Shown here: one piece after another, positions 8,561-16,217 of the stretch
Layout of the letters: each line of letters opens with the position of its first letter
How positions within the stretch are numbered: position 1 is the first letter of the stretch
Source of the DNA: an uncultured Caryophanales bacterium
GTDB taxonomy: Bacteria > Bacillota_I > Bacilli_A > RFN20 > CAG-826
Reading direction: 5' to 3'
DNA length: 37,400 nucleotides
Assembly: GCA_937873795.1 (NCBI GenBank)
Contig: CALMWE010000314.1
Location: 1 to 37,400, forward strand
Notes under the pieces: generated by a model
What the model saw: only the letters and a program-made list of their open reading frames with translations
Database searches by the model: none
Told to the model about the DNA's origin: nothing
Position numbers and translations under genes: made by a program

Positions 8561-9037
8561 TTAAGCAAGATCAATACGGACGATTTGGACTTGGTAGGGT
8601 TTAGCAACCTTGACCATGGCTTTGTCGCCGACGTGTTTGCCAATGATAGCTTCTCCTAACGGAGAGGCATTGGAAATCCGGTTGTTGATTGGATCGGCTT
8701 CAACGGTTCCGACGATTTTGTATTCGACCGTGGCGTTGTCGCTGAGATCAAGAATCGTGACTTTCGTTCCGAGAGCAACGGTCTTGGCGCTGGTCGGAGT
8801 GTCATCGATGACGGTTGCGATGGCAAGGATGTCTTCGATTTGTTTGATGCGGCCTTCGACTTCAGCTTGTCTGGCCCGGGCAGCATCATATTCGGCGTTT
8901 TCACTTAAGTCGCCTTGAGCGCGGGCAAAGGATAATTGTTCAATGACTTCGGGGCGGGTAACGTCAATAAGTTGGCGTAATTCCGCGGTTAATTTGGCTT
9001 CACCGTCTTTGGTGAGAATGACTTTTTGCATTTCCAT
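8561..9037 (-). CDS. greA: Transcription elongation factor GreA
   Basis: Rescues backtracked RNA polymerase by stimulating transcript cleavage. The product is 158 residues, the normal GreA length, when started at the ATG at 9037 (MEMQKVILTKDGEAKL), which has GAGGA 7 nt upstream. The ORF track's upstream start at 9082 would add residues overlapping the promoter and is rejected. The N-terminal coiled coil carries the acidic tip region (GDLSENAEYDAAR), and the C-terminal FKBP-like domain ends with ...SPLGEAIIGKHVGD. It has its own extended -10 promoter and terminator. Confidence 0.95.
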   Translation of the reverse strand: MEMQKVILTKDGEAKLTAELRQLIDVTRPEVIEQLSFARAQGDLSENAEYDAARARQAEVEGRIKQIEDILAIATVIDDTPTSAKTVALGTKVTILDLSDNATVEYKIVGTVEADPINNRISNASPLGEAIIGKHVGDKAMVKVAKPYQVQIVRIDLA

Positions 9038-9064
9038 GAGTGTTTCCTCTTCGATACGTTGCCT

Positions 9065-9073
9065 ATTATAGCA
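9065..9073 (-). promoter_or_regulatory. greA promoter (-10 with TGC extension)
   Basis: Minus-strand TGCTATAAT: a perfect -10 with an extended TGn motif. No good -35 was found at 16-18 bp. Confidence 0.65.
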
Positions 9074-9130
9074 AGTTAGCATAAAAAATACTACAACAAA
9101 GTTTGGCCGTAGACAATGGAGACGTTTAAA

Positions 9131-9163
9131 TTGACAATTCCTCTTTTTACTATAATATAGTAA
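9131..9163 (+). promoter_or_regulatory. chrA promoter with overlapping palindromic operator candidate
   Basis: TTGACA at 9131-9136 is followed by TATAAT (9151, 14-bp spacer) or TAATAT (9153, 16-bp spacer). The -10 is embedded in a perfect 17-bp dyad, TTACTATA-A-TATAGTAA (9147-9163), ahead of a CAGGAGGA ribosome site. A dyad on the -10 is the expected position for a repressor site. Confidence 0.65.
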
Positions 9164-9181
9164 GGGTCAGGAGGAAAAGGC

Positions 9182-9763
9182 ATGAAAAAATCAAAAACGT
9201 ATTTGACATTGTTCTGGACATTCTTCAAGCTCGGCCTTTTCACCTTCGGCGGCGGCTACGCCATGATTCCCTTGATTCAAGCGGAAATCGGCGAACGCAA
9301 AAAATGGATGCGGACCGAGGAAATCCTCGATATTGTCATCATTGCCGAGTCCACTCCGGGTCCGATCGCAGTCAATGCGGCGACCTATGTCGGTTATAAA
9401 GTCGGCGGTTTCTTTGGGGCGCTTTTTGCCACCCTCGGTTTAGTACTTCCGTCTTTAGGCATCATCTTTGGAATCTCGCTTTTCTTCGATGAATTCTTAC
9501 AATTCTCGATCGTTCAAAGCGCGTTTAAAGGCATTGAAGTCGCCGTCGCTATCCTTATTTTAAACGCCGGTCTTAAACTTTTAAAAATCTTGAAAAAGGA
9601 TTTATACAGCATCATCACGTTGGTTCTCATTTTTGTTTTGATGATTGCCATGGATGTGTTTGCGTTTGACTTCTCCAGCATCTATTTGATTTTAATCGGC
9701 GCAGGCTTCGGATTATTCCTTGAAGCACTCCGAAAACAACCGAAAAAGGAGGAAAAACAATGA
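9182..9763 (+). CDS. chrA1: Chromate transporter family protein, first half (short-chain ChrA)
   Basis: A 193-residue membrane protein consisting of one CHR domain. The motifs FTFGGGYAM (near residue 20) and ESTPGPIAVNAATYVGYK mark the family. In long-chain ChrA two such domains are fused; here they are separate adjacent genes, the short-chain arrangement common in Bacillota, and likely form a heterodimer. The family exports chromate by proton antiport where studied, but physiological roles of many short-chain pairs are unknown. It overlaps the second half by 4 nt (ATGA). Confidence 0.88.
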   Translation: MKKSKTYLTLFWTFFKLGLFTFGGGYAMIPLIQAEIGERKKWMRTEEILDIVIIAESTPGPIAVNAATYVGYKVGGFFGALFATLGLVLPSLGIIFGISLFFDEFLQFSIVQSAFKGIEVAVAILILNAGLKLLKILKKDLYSIITLVLIFVLMIAMDVFAFDFSSIYLILIGAGFGLFLEALRKQPKKEEKQ

Positions 9764-10332
9764 TTTTTTGGCAATTATTCTATGTTTTCTTCACCATCGG
9801 TTTATTCACCTTCGGCGGCGGCTACGCGATGATTCCGCTGATCAAAAGCGAAGTCGTTTCACGCGGTTGGTTGACCGAAGAAGGTGTCATCCAGTTCATT
9901 GCCGTCAGCGAATCCACGCCGGGTCCCTTCGCGATTAACATTGCGACCTTCATCGGGACTGAGCAAGGCGGTTTCCTCGGCGCGGTTGTAGCGACCTTAG
10001 GGGTCGTCCTTCCCTCATTCATCGTCATTTTATTGGTCGCGGCGTTATTCTCCGCGATGGCCAAAAACCGATATGTCCAAGGAGCCATGAACGGCATCCG
10101 TCCGGTCGTTGTCGGACTGATCGGGGCGACGGGCGCACTGCTCGTGTTAGCCCTTGTCTGGACCTCATTCCCATCCACCCAATCGGGAACTTTCAACCGT
10201 TCGGGTTTAGTTCTTCTGATTGACCTGGCTACACTGTTCTTCGGTTACAAATTGATACGTAAGAAAAGTCTACATCCCATCGCGCTTATCGTAATATCGG
10301 CAGCGCTTGGAATTCTCGTTTACGGACTGTAG
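9760..10332 (+). CDS. chrA2: Chromate transporter family protein, second half (short-chain ChrA)
   Basis: A 190-residue CHR-domain membrane protein, clearly paralogous to its upstream neighbour. Both carry GLFTFGGGYAMIPLI and ESTPGP at the same positions, which indicates tandem duplication. The two halves are expected to insert with opposite topology and work together. A ribosome site (AAGGAGG) lies within the end of the first gene, and the 4-nt overlap couples translation. The gene ends just before a terminator shared with the convergent DUF1292 gene. Confidence 0.88.
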   Translation: MIFWQLFYVFFTIGLFTFGGGYAMIPLIKSEVVSRGWLTEEGVIQFIAVSESTPGPFAINIATFIGTEQGGFLGAVVATLGVVLPSFIVILLVAALFSAMAKNRYVQGAMNGIRPVVVGLIGATGALLVLALVWTSFPSTQSGTFNRSGLVLLIDLATLFFGYKLIRKKSLHPIALIVISAALGILVYGL

Positions 10333-10336
10333 AAGA

Positions 10337-10362
10337 AAAGGCGATTTTACTCGCCTTTTTTT
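10337..10362. terminator. Bidirectional terminator between chrA2 and DUF1292 gene
   Basis: AAAGGCGA / TCGCCTTT 8-bp stem with loop TTTTAC. A T-run follows on the + strand and TTTT on the minus strand. The loop contains the stop codon of the minus-strand DUF1292 gene. Confidence 0.85.
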
Positions 10363-10622
10363 GTCGGATCATTCAATTCGGGATCTTCGAGGAACGCATT
10401 GAGCACTTCCTCGACTTCGTCGTATTCTTCTTCATCGGTAATTTCGATGAGTTCTTCGCCATCGTATCGGGCGGCAAAAATCTCTTCGGGATTCTCGGGA
10501 AGGTAATACAACACGTACTGCGCATGGCGTTCTTCGTTTTCGTAGGTGAAGAGAATCTCCACCATGTGTTCGACACCTTTGTCGTCAGTCAGAAGCATTT
10601 GATTGTCTTTGGTGAATTGCAT
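10347..10622 (-). CDS. DUF1292 family acidic protein (YrzB-like)
   Basis: A small protein of 91 residues, rich in Glu and Asp, with a YVLYYLPENPEEIFAARYD core and an EITDEEEYDEVEEVLNAF tail typical of DUF1292. The function of the family is unknown. In Bacillus the homologue yrzB follows alaS and yrrK (ruvX), and the same order appears here. It starts one base after the ruvX stop. The last codons form part of a terminator stem. Confidence 0.9.
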   Translation of the reverse strand: MQFTKDNQMLLTDDKGVEHMVEILFTYENEERHAQYVLYYLPENPEEIFAARYDGEELIEITDEEEYDEVEEVLNAFLEDPELNDPTKKGE

Positions 10623-10623
10623 A

Positions 10624-11055
10624 TTATTTTCTCCTTTGTGCGAGATAAGTCTCTAAAATCGCGACCGCACTCATCGTATCGATGACTTCGTGGCGTTTGG
10701 CGCGGCTGAGGTCGGCTTCCAATAAGCGTTTGTTGGCCAACATCGTCGTCATCCGTTCGTCAATCATGACAATCGTGAGTTCCGGCATCATCGCTAACAG
10801 GTCATCACGGAACCGAAGCGCGCTTTCGGAACGTTCGGACGGTTGACCGCTCATATGAAGCGGCAAACCTAAGGCGATTTCGCGGATGTTTTCTTTTTGG
10901 ACGTAGGCAATCACATGCTCGCGTGCTTTTTTATACGCGCCGCTTTCAAAACGGAACGTTTCCACGCCATGAGCGGCAATGCCCAGCGAATCACTGACGG
11001 CCATGCCGATGGTCTTGGTTCCTAAATCCAGTCCTAATGCCCGTGGGACGCTCAT
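10624..11055 (-). CDS. ruvX: Holliday junction resolvase-like RuvX (YqgF/YrrK)
   Basis: A 143-residue RNase H-fold nuclease of the RuvX/YqgF family, implicated in pre-16S rRNA 5' maturation and/or Holliday junction resolution. Visible family motifs are LGLDLGTKTIGMAVSD with the first acidic residue (D10), ALGLPLHMSG, MIDERMTT with the Glu, and DTMSAVAILETYL with the last Asp. Length is normal. It overlaps the alaS stop by 4 nt, so it is co-expressed with alaS under the T-box. The ireB (yrzL) gene usually found between alaS and ruvX in Bacillus is absent. Confidence 0.92.
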   Translation of the reverse strand: MSVPRALGLDLGTKTIGMAVSDSLGIAAHGVETFRFESGAYKKAREHVIAYVQKENIREIALGLPLHMSGQPSERSESALRFRDDLLAMMPELTIVMIDERMTTMLANKRLLEADLSRAKRHEVIDTMSAVAILETYLAQRRK

Positions 11056-13664
11056 GCGGAAAGGGTTCCTTTCACGGCTTCGAGGGCTTCAAGGACCTTG
11101 TCCTTGTTTTTACCGGCGCCTGAGGCTAAATCGGGACGTCCGCCACCCGAACCGCCTAAGCTGGTGGCTAATTCTTTGACGATCGTTCCGGCTCTTAAAC
11201 CATCTTTGAGGGCCATGCCGGTGACGGCACAGACGATGGGTAAGGATTCTTTGTCTTCACCCACCAAAAGAAGGATGCTGTCGGCATAAAGCGTCTTGAG
11301 CGAATCGACGATTTTCATCAATGTCTCGCGGTTGGTGGAAGGAATGTGTTTGACGAGTAAACGATAGCCGTTGAAGACCGAGAATTCGTCTTTAAGGCTC
11401 TTGGCCAATAAGGCGGCTTGACGATCCAAAAGGATACGGTTTTCTTTCTTGAGTTCGTCTTTTTCACTTAGGAGCGCTTTGATGCGGTCATTGACTTCAT
11501 AGACGGAGGTCGAACCGACCAGGTCGCGGGTTTGCGCGAGCAAGCGTTCTTTATGTTTTAAGAATTCATACGCCCGTAAGCCGGTGCAGGCTTGGATACG
11601 GCGGATGCCGGCGGCGATGCTTTCTTCGTATTCAATCGCGAACACACCGATATCAAGGGTGTTCGAAACGTGGGTTCCGCCACAGAATTCCATGGACACA
11701 TCGCCGAAACTGACGACGCGGACGATGTCGCCGTATTTTTCATCAAATAAAGCGATCGCACCGAGTTTTTTGGCTTCTTCGATGGGAAGCACTCGGGTGG
11801 TTTGGACGAGAGCCGCTTGAATATATTCATTGACTTTCTTTTCGATGAACAGAAGGTCGTTTTCTTTGACTTTCTCGGAATGGGTGAAGTCAAAACGCAT
11901 GTAGTCTTCGGAGACGAAGCTGCCTTGTTGATGGACGCCATCGCCGAGGACTTCTTTCAAGGCTTTTTGTAATAAGTGCGCGCTGGAGTGGTTTCGACGG
12001 GTTAACAGCCGTTTGACGGCATCGATCTTCAGGGTGAACACATCGCCGACGGAAACAGAACCGAACCGGACACGGACGTGATGGAGATGTTGATGGTTCG
12101 GGGCTTTTTGGACATCCAAAACTTCCAAGGAGGTCGTCTTGTTGGTCATTTCGCCTTTGTCGGCGACTTGGCCGCCGCTTTCGGCGTAGAAATTGGTGTG
12201 ATCGAGGATGACGTCGCCTTCTTCATCCAGGCTGTCGACTTGGACGCCGTCTTTGAATAAAGCGATGACTTTGCCTTGAATGTCATGGCCTTCGTAATGG
12301 AATTCGGAAGGTTGCGCGAACGCCATCAAGTCTTTGGCTTGTTTGTTCATGCTTTGGAGATTGGCGCGGGCTTGACGGGCGCGTTCTTTTTGCTTTTCCA
12401 TCTCCGCTTTAAAGCCTTCGAGATCGACGGAAACGCCGATTTCATGGGCAATTTCGACCGTTAACTCAATCGGGAAACCGTAGGTATCGTAAAGACGGAA
12501 GGCTTCTTCGCCCGAGAGCGCGGTTGTATGTACTAGCATGTTGCGAAGGTTGGCTTCGCCGCTATTGAGCGTGCGTAAGAATTTTTCTTCTTCGGAAAGA
12601 ATCATCTTGCTGACGAATTCGACTTTACCTTGTAAATAGGGATAGAAGTTTTTCATCATCTCGGCAACGACCGGGACGAGTTTGTATAAGAACGGTTCGG
12701 TAATGCCGATTTTCTTGCCATAACGCATCGCACGGCGGAGAATTCTCCGTAACACGTAGCCGCGGCCTTCGTTGGAGAAGGAAGCGCCATCGCTGAGCGC
12801 GAAGGTGCACGTGCGGACGTGGTCGGCAATAACGCGGTACGGCATCAGGTTGCCTTCGCCATACGGAATCTTGGCGAGTTTTTCGGTCGCTTTGATGAGC
12901 GGCATGAATAAGTCGGTTTCAAAGTTGGTGACGGTTTCTTGTAAAACGCAGGCAATGCGTTCAAGACCGGCGCCGGTATCGATGTTTTTGTTGGGAAGTT
13001 CTTTGTAGTCTTCGCGTTTGACGCCTTCCACCGCGTTATATTGGCTGAAAACGATGCCCCAGATTTCGATGTAGCGGTCGTTTTCCATATCTTCAGCGAG
13101 AAGTTTGATGCCGATGTGTTCAGGATCGTATTTTTCGCCGCGGTCAAAGAAGACTTCGGTGTTGGGTCCGCAGGGACCTTCGCCGATTTGCCAGAAGTTG
13201 CCTGATAAAGGAATCAGGTGATCTTCGGCGACGCCATGGGATAACCAGCATTGTTTGGTATCCATGTCGCTGGGTAAATAGGTAAAGTAAAGACGGTCTT
13301 TGGGCATTCCGAAATACCGTTCGTCGGTCAAGATTTCATGCGCAAAGGCAATCGCTTCTTTACGGAAGTAATCGCCAATCGAGAAGTTACCGAGCATTTC
13401 AAAAAAAGTATGATGCCGTGCGGTATGTCCGACGTTTTCGATGTCGTTGGTACGAATCGATTTTTGCACGTTCGTGATGCGTTTGTTCTTGGGCATTTCG
13501 CTGCCATCGAAGTATTTCTTCAAGGCGGCGACGCCGGAGTTGATCCACAGTAAGGTGGGATCATCATGCGGGACTAAGCTGGCCCCGGGTTCGATGTCGT
13601 GACCTTTGCTTTTAAAGTAGTTTAACCAGGTTTGCCGGATTTGATCGGCACTCATCTTTTTCAT
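11052..13664 (-). CDS. alaS: Alanyl-tRNA synthetase
   Basis: Charges tRNA-Ala. The 870-residue, full-length protein has a class II catalytic core (TARHHTFFEMLGNFSIGDYF, motif 2 region), an editing domain with HSSAHLLQKAL (HxxxH) and CGGTHVSNT (CxxxH) metal ligands, and a C-Ala domain ending in GGSGGGRPDLASGAG. The ATG at 13664 follows GGAGGAAAAGAT. Expression is expected to depend on uncharged tRNA-Ala through the T-box leader upstream. It leads the alaS-ruvX-DUF1292 operon. Confidence 0.97.
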   Translation of the reverse strand: MKKMSADQIRQTWLNYFKSKGHDIEPGASLVPHDDPTLLWINSGVAALKKYFDGSEMPKNKRITNVQKSIRTNDIENVGHTARHHTFFEMLGNFSIGDYFRKEAIAFAHEILTDERYFGMPKDRLYFTYLPSDMDTKQCWLSHGVAEDHLIPLSGNFWQIGEGPCGPNTEVFFDRGEKYDPEHIGIKLLAEDMENDRYIEIWGIVFSQYNAVEGVKREDYKELPNKNIDTGAGLERIACVLQETVTNFETDLFMPLIKATEKLAKIPYGEGNLMPYRVIADHVRTCTFALSDGASFSNEGRGYVLRRILRRAMRYGKKIGITEPFLYKLVPVVAEMMKNFYPYLQGKVEFVSKMILSEEEKFLRTLNSGEANLRNMLVHTTALSGEEAFRLYDTYGFPIELTVEIAHEIGVSVDLEGFKAEMEKQKERARQARANLQSMNKQAKDLMAFAQPSEFHYEGHDIQGKVIALFKDGVQVDSLDEEGDVILDHTNFYAESGGQVADKGEMTNKTTSLEVLDVQKAPNHQHLHHVRVRFGSVSVGDVFTLKIDAVKRLLTRRNHSSAHLLQKALKEVLGDGVHQQGSFVSEDYMRFDFTHSEKVKENDLLFIEKKVNEYIQAALVQTTRVLPIEEAKKLGAIALFDEKYGDIVRVVSFGDVSMEFCGGTHVSNTLDIGVFAIEYEESIAAGIRRIQACTGLRAYEFLKHKERLLAQTRDLVGSTSVYEVNDRIKALLSEKDELKKENRILLDRQAALLAKSLKDEFSVFNGYRLLVKHIPSTNRETLMKIVDSLKTLYADSILLLVGEDKESLPIVCAVTGMALKDGLRAGTIVKELATSLGGSGGGRPDLASGAGKNKDKVLEALEAVKGTLSA

Positions 13665-13680
13665 ATCTTTTCCTCCAAAA

Positions 13681-13887
13681 AATAAAAAAGCGTTTCACCC
13701 TAAGGAACGAAGCGCTCGCGGTACCATCCTTATTCATTACAAAGTAATGCTCTTAATTAGGCCTTAACGCGGCAGACGGCGAGGATTAATCGCTCTCGGA
13801 AGTGGCACCTTACTTCGTTTCGGCCGTTTGCACCGGTAGGCCGTCTCTACAATAAACTTAGAAAGTTTAACTTCGTCATCGAATTGC
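13681..13887 (-). promoter_or_regulatory. T-box riboswitch leader of alaS
   Basis: The minus strand carries the conserved T-box bulge sequence AAGGATGGTACCGCG (13718-13732). This is followed by a terminator stem AGCGCUUC...GAAACGCU (one mismatch) and a U-run just before alaS. The upstream ~140 nt form a Stem I-like region; GCC at 13804-13806 (in AAGGTGCCACTT) is a candidate Ala specifier codon, which I infer from position without a folded model. Uncharged tRNA-Ala should stabilise the antiterminator and switch on alaS-ruvX-DUF1292. Confidence 0.92.
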
Positions 13888-13891
13888 TTCC

Positions 13892-13900
13892 ATTATAGCA
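13892..13900 (-). promoter_or_regulatory. alaS/T-box promoter (-10 with TGC extension)
   Basis: Minus-strand TGCTATAAT directly upstream of the T-box leader. No convincing -35 is seen, so the extended -10 probably compensates. Confidence 0.65.
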
Positions 13901-13939
13901 TTGTGCTTTCACGAATCTATATAGTTTTTTCGAAAAGTG

Positions 13940-13967
13940 TTGCATTTATCGGCGGGATTGGTATGAT
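13940..13967 (+). promoter_or_regulatory. Promoter of the leader peptide/ABC transporter operon
   Basis: TTGCAT (13940-13945), a 16-bp spacer and TATGAT (13962-13967), with TGG before the -10 giving an extended -10. It is divergent from the alaS promoter about 40 bp away. Confidence 0.65.
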
Positions 13968-13996
13968 TTTCTTATCAATTAAAAGGAGGACGTCTC

Positions 13997-14080
13997 ATGA
14001 TTTACAGAACCAACATCAAGTCGTCGGCCTTTTATTATAGCTATTATTACTATCCCTCAAGATCGTTTCCGAAATCTTGA
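13997..14080 (+). CDS. Tyr-rich leader peptide (27 aa)
   Basis: Too short for the ORF track. The sequence is ATG to TGA, with AAGGAGG at 13983-13989, 7 nt before the start. The peptide is MIYRTNIKSSAFYYSYYYY followed by PSRSFPKS. Seven of 27 residues are Tyr, six of them within seven consecutive codons (14033-14053), preceded by a Phe codon. The ideal ribosome site, composition, length and position ahead of a terminator are those of an attenuator leader peptide. Stalling at the Tyr run would leave the downstream ATCGTTTCC segment exposed, whereas a ribosome at the stop codon would cover it. It is not homologous to any peptide I can name. Confidence 0.85.
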   Translation: MIYRTNIKSSAFYYSYYYYPSRSFPKS

Positions 14081-14188
14081 CCTTTTAGTCATAATAGACA
14101 AAGGCTTTGGTGGAAACGATGAAACAATCGTGAACACCGAAAAGAAACAAGCATAAGGCTTCGGTGTTCGACACACCAAGCCTTTTTT
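14062..14188 (+). promoter_or_regulatory. Translation-dependent transcription attenuator (Tyr) upstream of the ABC transporter
   Basis: Four alternative pairings can be read directly. (a) ATCGTTTCC 14062-14070 with GGAAACGAT 14112-14120, 9 bp perfect. (b) Region 1:2, TTTGGTG 14106-14112 with CACCGAA 14135-14141 plus ACGAT/ATCGT inside. (c) Region 2:3 antiterminator, GAACACCGAA 14132-14141 with TTCGGTGTTC 14160-14169, 10 bp perfect. (d) Region 3:4 terminator. Pairing a excludes b, b excludes c, and c excludes d. Logic: if Tyr is low the ribosome stalls, a forms, c forms and transcription reads through. If Tyr is ample the ribosome reaches the stop, a is masked, b forms and the terminator d ends transcription. 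Confidence 0.8.
14155..14188 (+). terminator. Attenuator terminator hairpin
   Basis: AAGGCTT-c-GGTGT, loop TCGAC, ACACC-AAGCCTT: 12 bp with one bulged C, then six Ts (14183-14188). It lies before the transporter's ribosome site AAAGGAGG (14203-14210). Confidence 0.88.
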
Positions 14189-14218
14189 CATTCATACGCC
14201 TTAAAGGAGGAAAAAGTT

Positions 14219-15280
14219 ATGAAAATGAAACATGTGGTCCTGTCCGCTGTCGCCCTGGCATCCCTGGCCGGTCTTGCTTCCTGCCAAAGTGATGTTCTAC
14301 AAATCGGAATTCTGCAATTTGTCACCCATGATGCTTTGGACGCCGCCAAAGACGGATTCGTCCAAGCGCTCGAAGACGCCGGGTTCGTCGATGGCGAAAA
14401 CATCGAAATCACCGTCTCTAATCCGCAAACCGACCCCACCATCATGGCCTCGGGTGCCGCTCAACTCGCACGGAAAAGCGATTTGATCTTGGCGATTGCC
14501 ACGCCGGCCGCGATTTCGGCCAAATCGGCAATTGAAGATGCGGGTAAAGAAACACCATTACTGTTTACCGCGGTCACCGATCCCGTTGCTTCAGGTCTGA
14601 TTGCTTCCCCCGAACTTCCCGGCGGATTCGTCACCGGGACCAACGATATGAACCCCGTTGCGGATCAAATCGCCTTGTTCGAAGAATTCCCCGGCATCGA
14701 AAAAATCGGGCTTTTGTACTCGTCCGCGGAAAGCAATTCGGTCATCCAAATCAACTTGGCCAAAGCTAAATGCGAAGCGCTCGGATTAGCGTTTGTCGAT
14801 CAACCGTTGACCGGCGATGAAGCCACGATTCAATCCACGATCAACCAACTCTTTGCGAATGAAAGTATTGATGGCGTCTACATTCCCACGGATAACTACT
14901 TAGCTTCGGCGATGACCTCGGTTTCCTCCAAAGCGATTGAAAAGGGTCTTCCTTTAATCGTCGGTGAAGCCGGACAAGTCACCAATGGCGGTTTCTTAAC
15001 CTTAGGCCTTTCCTACTTTACGTTAGGCGAGACCACCGGCGAAATGGCCGTGCAAATTCTTAAAGACGGCGTCGAACCGAAAGATATTCCTTCGACCGGT
15101 GCGTCGTCATTCCCGCTCGTGGTCAGCCAAGTGTTTGCCACAGCTGCCGGGATTACGATTCCCCAAAGTATCTTGGATAGAGCCGACACGATCATTACCG
15201 AGTCCTCGGAATCCTCCGCGGTTTCGCTGCCGTTGGTCGATGTCGATTTTCTTAAAAAAGCATCAGTAGCAAGCCGCTAG
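14219..15280 (+). CDS. ABC transporter substrate-binding lipoprotein (TrpX-like, ABC_sub_bind family)
   Basis: A 353-residue extracellular lipoprotein. Residues 1-22 are a lipoprotein signal peptide with lipobox L-A-S-C (Cys22). The rest is a two-lobe periplasmic-binding-protein-like domain (QIGILQFVTHDALDAAKDGF..., TAVTDPVASGLI, VIQINLAKAKCEALG, GVYIPTDNYLAS) of the COG2984 type. Streptococcal relatives are called TrpX and are predicted aromatic-amino-acid binders. The Tyr-codon attenuator upstream points to tyrosine, or aromatic amino acids in general, as substrate; this is inference. The ATG at 14219 follows AAAGGAGG. It is the first gene of a three-gene ABC operon. Confidence 0.88.
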   Translation: MKMKHVVLSAVALASLAGLASCQSDVLQIGILQFVTHDALDAAKDGFVQALEDAGFVDGENIEITVSNPQTDPTIMASGAAQLARKSDLILAIATPAAISAKSAIEDAGKETPLLFTAVTDPVASGLIASPELPGGFVTGTNDMNPVADQIALFEEFPGIEKIGLLYSSAESNSVIQINLAKAKCEALGLAFVDQPLTGDEATIQSTINQLFANESIDGVYIPTDNYLASAMTSVSSKAIEKGLPLIVGEAGQVTNGGFLTLGLSYFTLGETTGEMAVQILKDGVEPKDIPSTGASSFPLVVSQVFATAAGITIPQSILDRADTIITESSESSAVSLPLVDVDFLKKASVASR

Positions 15281-15290
15281 GAGGCCTTTT

Positions 15291-16217
15291 ATGGATTTCA
15301 CTTTCATTGTCACGGACATGCTCGAACAAGGGCTCATATGGGCCATCTTGGCGTTAGGCGTGTTCATTGCTTACCGGGTTGAAGACATCGCGGACTTAGG
15401 CGCCGAGGGAGCCTTTCCTTTGGGTGCGGCGGTCACTGTTGTGTGCCTCAATGCCGGATTTCATCCCGTACTGGCCATCCTTCTAGCGGTCATCGCCGGT
15501 TCCTTGGCGGGTTTATTCACATCCTTACTTCATACCCTTCTTAAAATACCCCCATTACTTGCAGGGATTGTCACGATGGTTGGGCTCTATTCCGTTATTC
15601 TTCGTATTCTTGGAAAAGCCAATTTGGCGATCAGCAACTCCGCCACCACGGCGTTTGATTTTACGCAGACGCTCTTGGGCAATCGGTACTGGGGTATCGT
15701 CGTCACGATGGGCGTGGTCGTCATTGCTTTGTTCTTCGCGCTTTATTGGTTCTTCGGCACCGAAATTGGAATCAGCGTTCGGGCCACGGGAAAAAATAAG
15801 GCGATGGCCAAAGCGCAAGGCATCCATACCAGCGTGATGATCGTATTGGGACTCGTCATTTCGAACGCTTTAATCGCACTTTCGGGCAGTTTCTATGCGC
15901 AGCAGGCGGGATACGCCGATGTGGGCATGGGACGCGGAACGATCGTGGTCGGTTTAGCGGCCATCTTCCTAGGCGAAGCGGTCTTTGGAAAAAGGACCTT
16001 CAAAAATACGCTCATCAGCGTCATTTTGGGTGGGTTCATCTACTTCCTGATCATCGATGTGGCCTTGGAGCTTGATATGAATCCCAACGATTTAAAACTG
16101 CTTCAATCCGTGATTATCGTGTTGATGATTTCGTATCCGTTAATTCAAAAAAGCCTCAAAGAACCACTGGAAAAAGTCAAAAGTTGGTTCAAACGCGGAC
16201 GAAAGGAGGCGGTCTAA
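15291..16217 (+). CDS. ABC transporter permease (TrpY-like)
   Basis: A 308-residue integral membrane permease with about eight hydrophobic segments, of the BPD_transp_2 family (COG4120). The N-terminal MLEQGLIWAILALGVFIAYRVEDIADLGAEGAF resembles branched-chain/ribose-type permeases, which share the IADLTxEGxF-like loop. The cytosolic coupling region is near GISVRATGKNKAMAKAQGI. It follows the binding protein by 10 nt with an AGGAGG site, and abuts the ATPase gene. The C-terminal tail is basic and cytosolic. It should form the translocation pore with its two neighbours. Confidence 0.88.
   Translation: MDFTFIVTDMLEQGLIWAILALGVFIAYRVEDIADLGAEGAFPLGAAVTVVCLNAGFHPVLAILLAVIAGSLAGLFTSLLHTLLKIPPLLAGIVTMVGLYSVILRILGKANLAISNSATTAFDFTQTLLGNRYWGIVVTMGVVVIALFFALYWFFGTEIGISVRATGKNKAMAKAQGIHTSVMIVLGLVISNALIALSGSFYAQQAGYADVGMGRGTIVVGLAAIFLGEAVFGKRTFKNTLISVILGGFIYFLIIDVALELDMNPNDLKLLQSVIIVLMISYPLIQKSLKEPLEKVKSWFKRGRKEAV

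Noticed and set aside
13681-13887. Idea that the alaS leader might also regulate the divergent transporter
   Set aside because: The T-box and terminator are oriented only towards alaS; the transporter has its own promoter and attenuator on the other strand.
13997-14188. A tyrosine T-box as the explanation for the region upstream of the transporter
   Set aside because: No conserved T-box bulge sequence (GGTACCGCG type) is present on the plus strand, whereas a translated Tyr-rich ORF with competing hairpins is.
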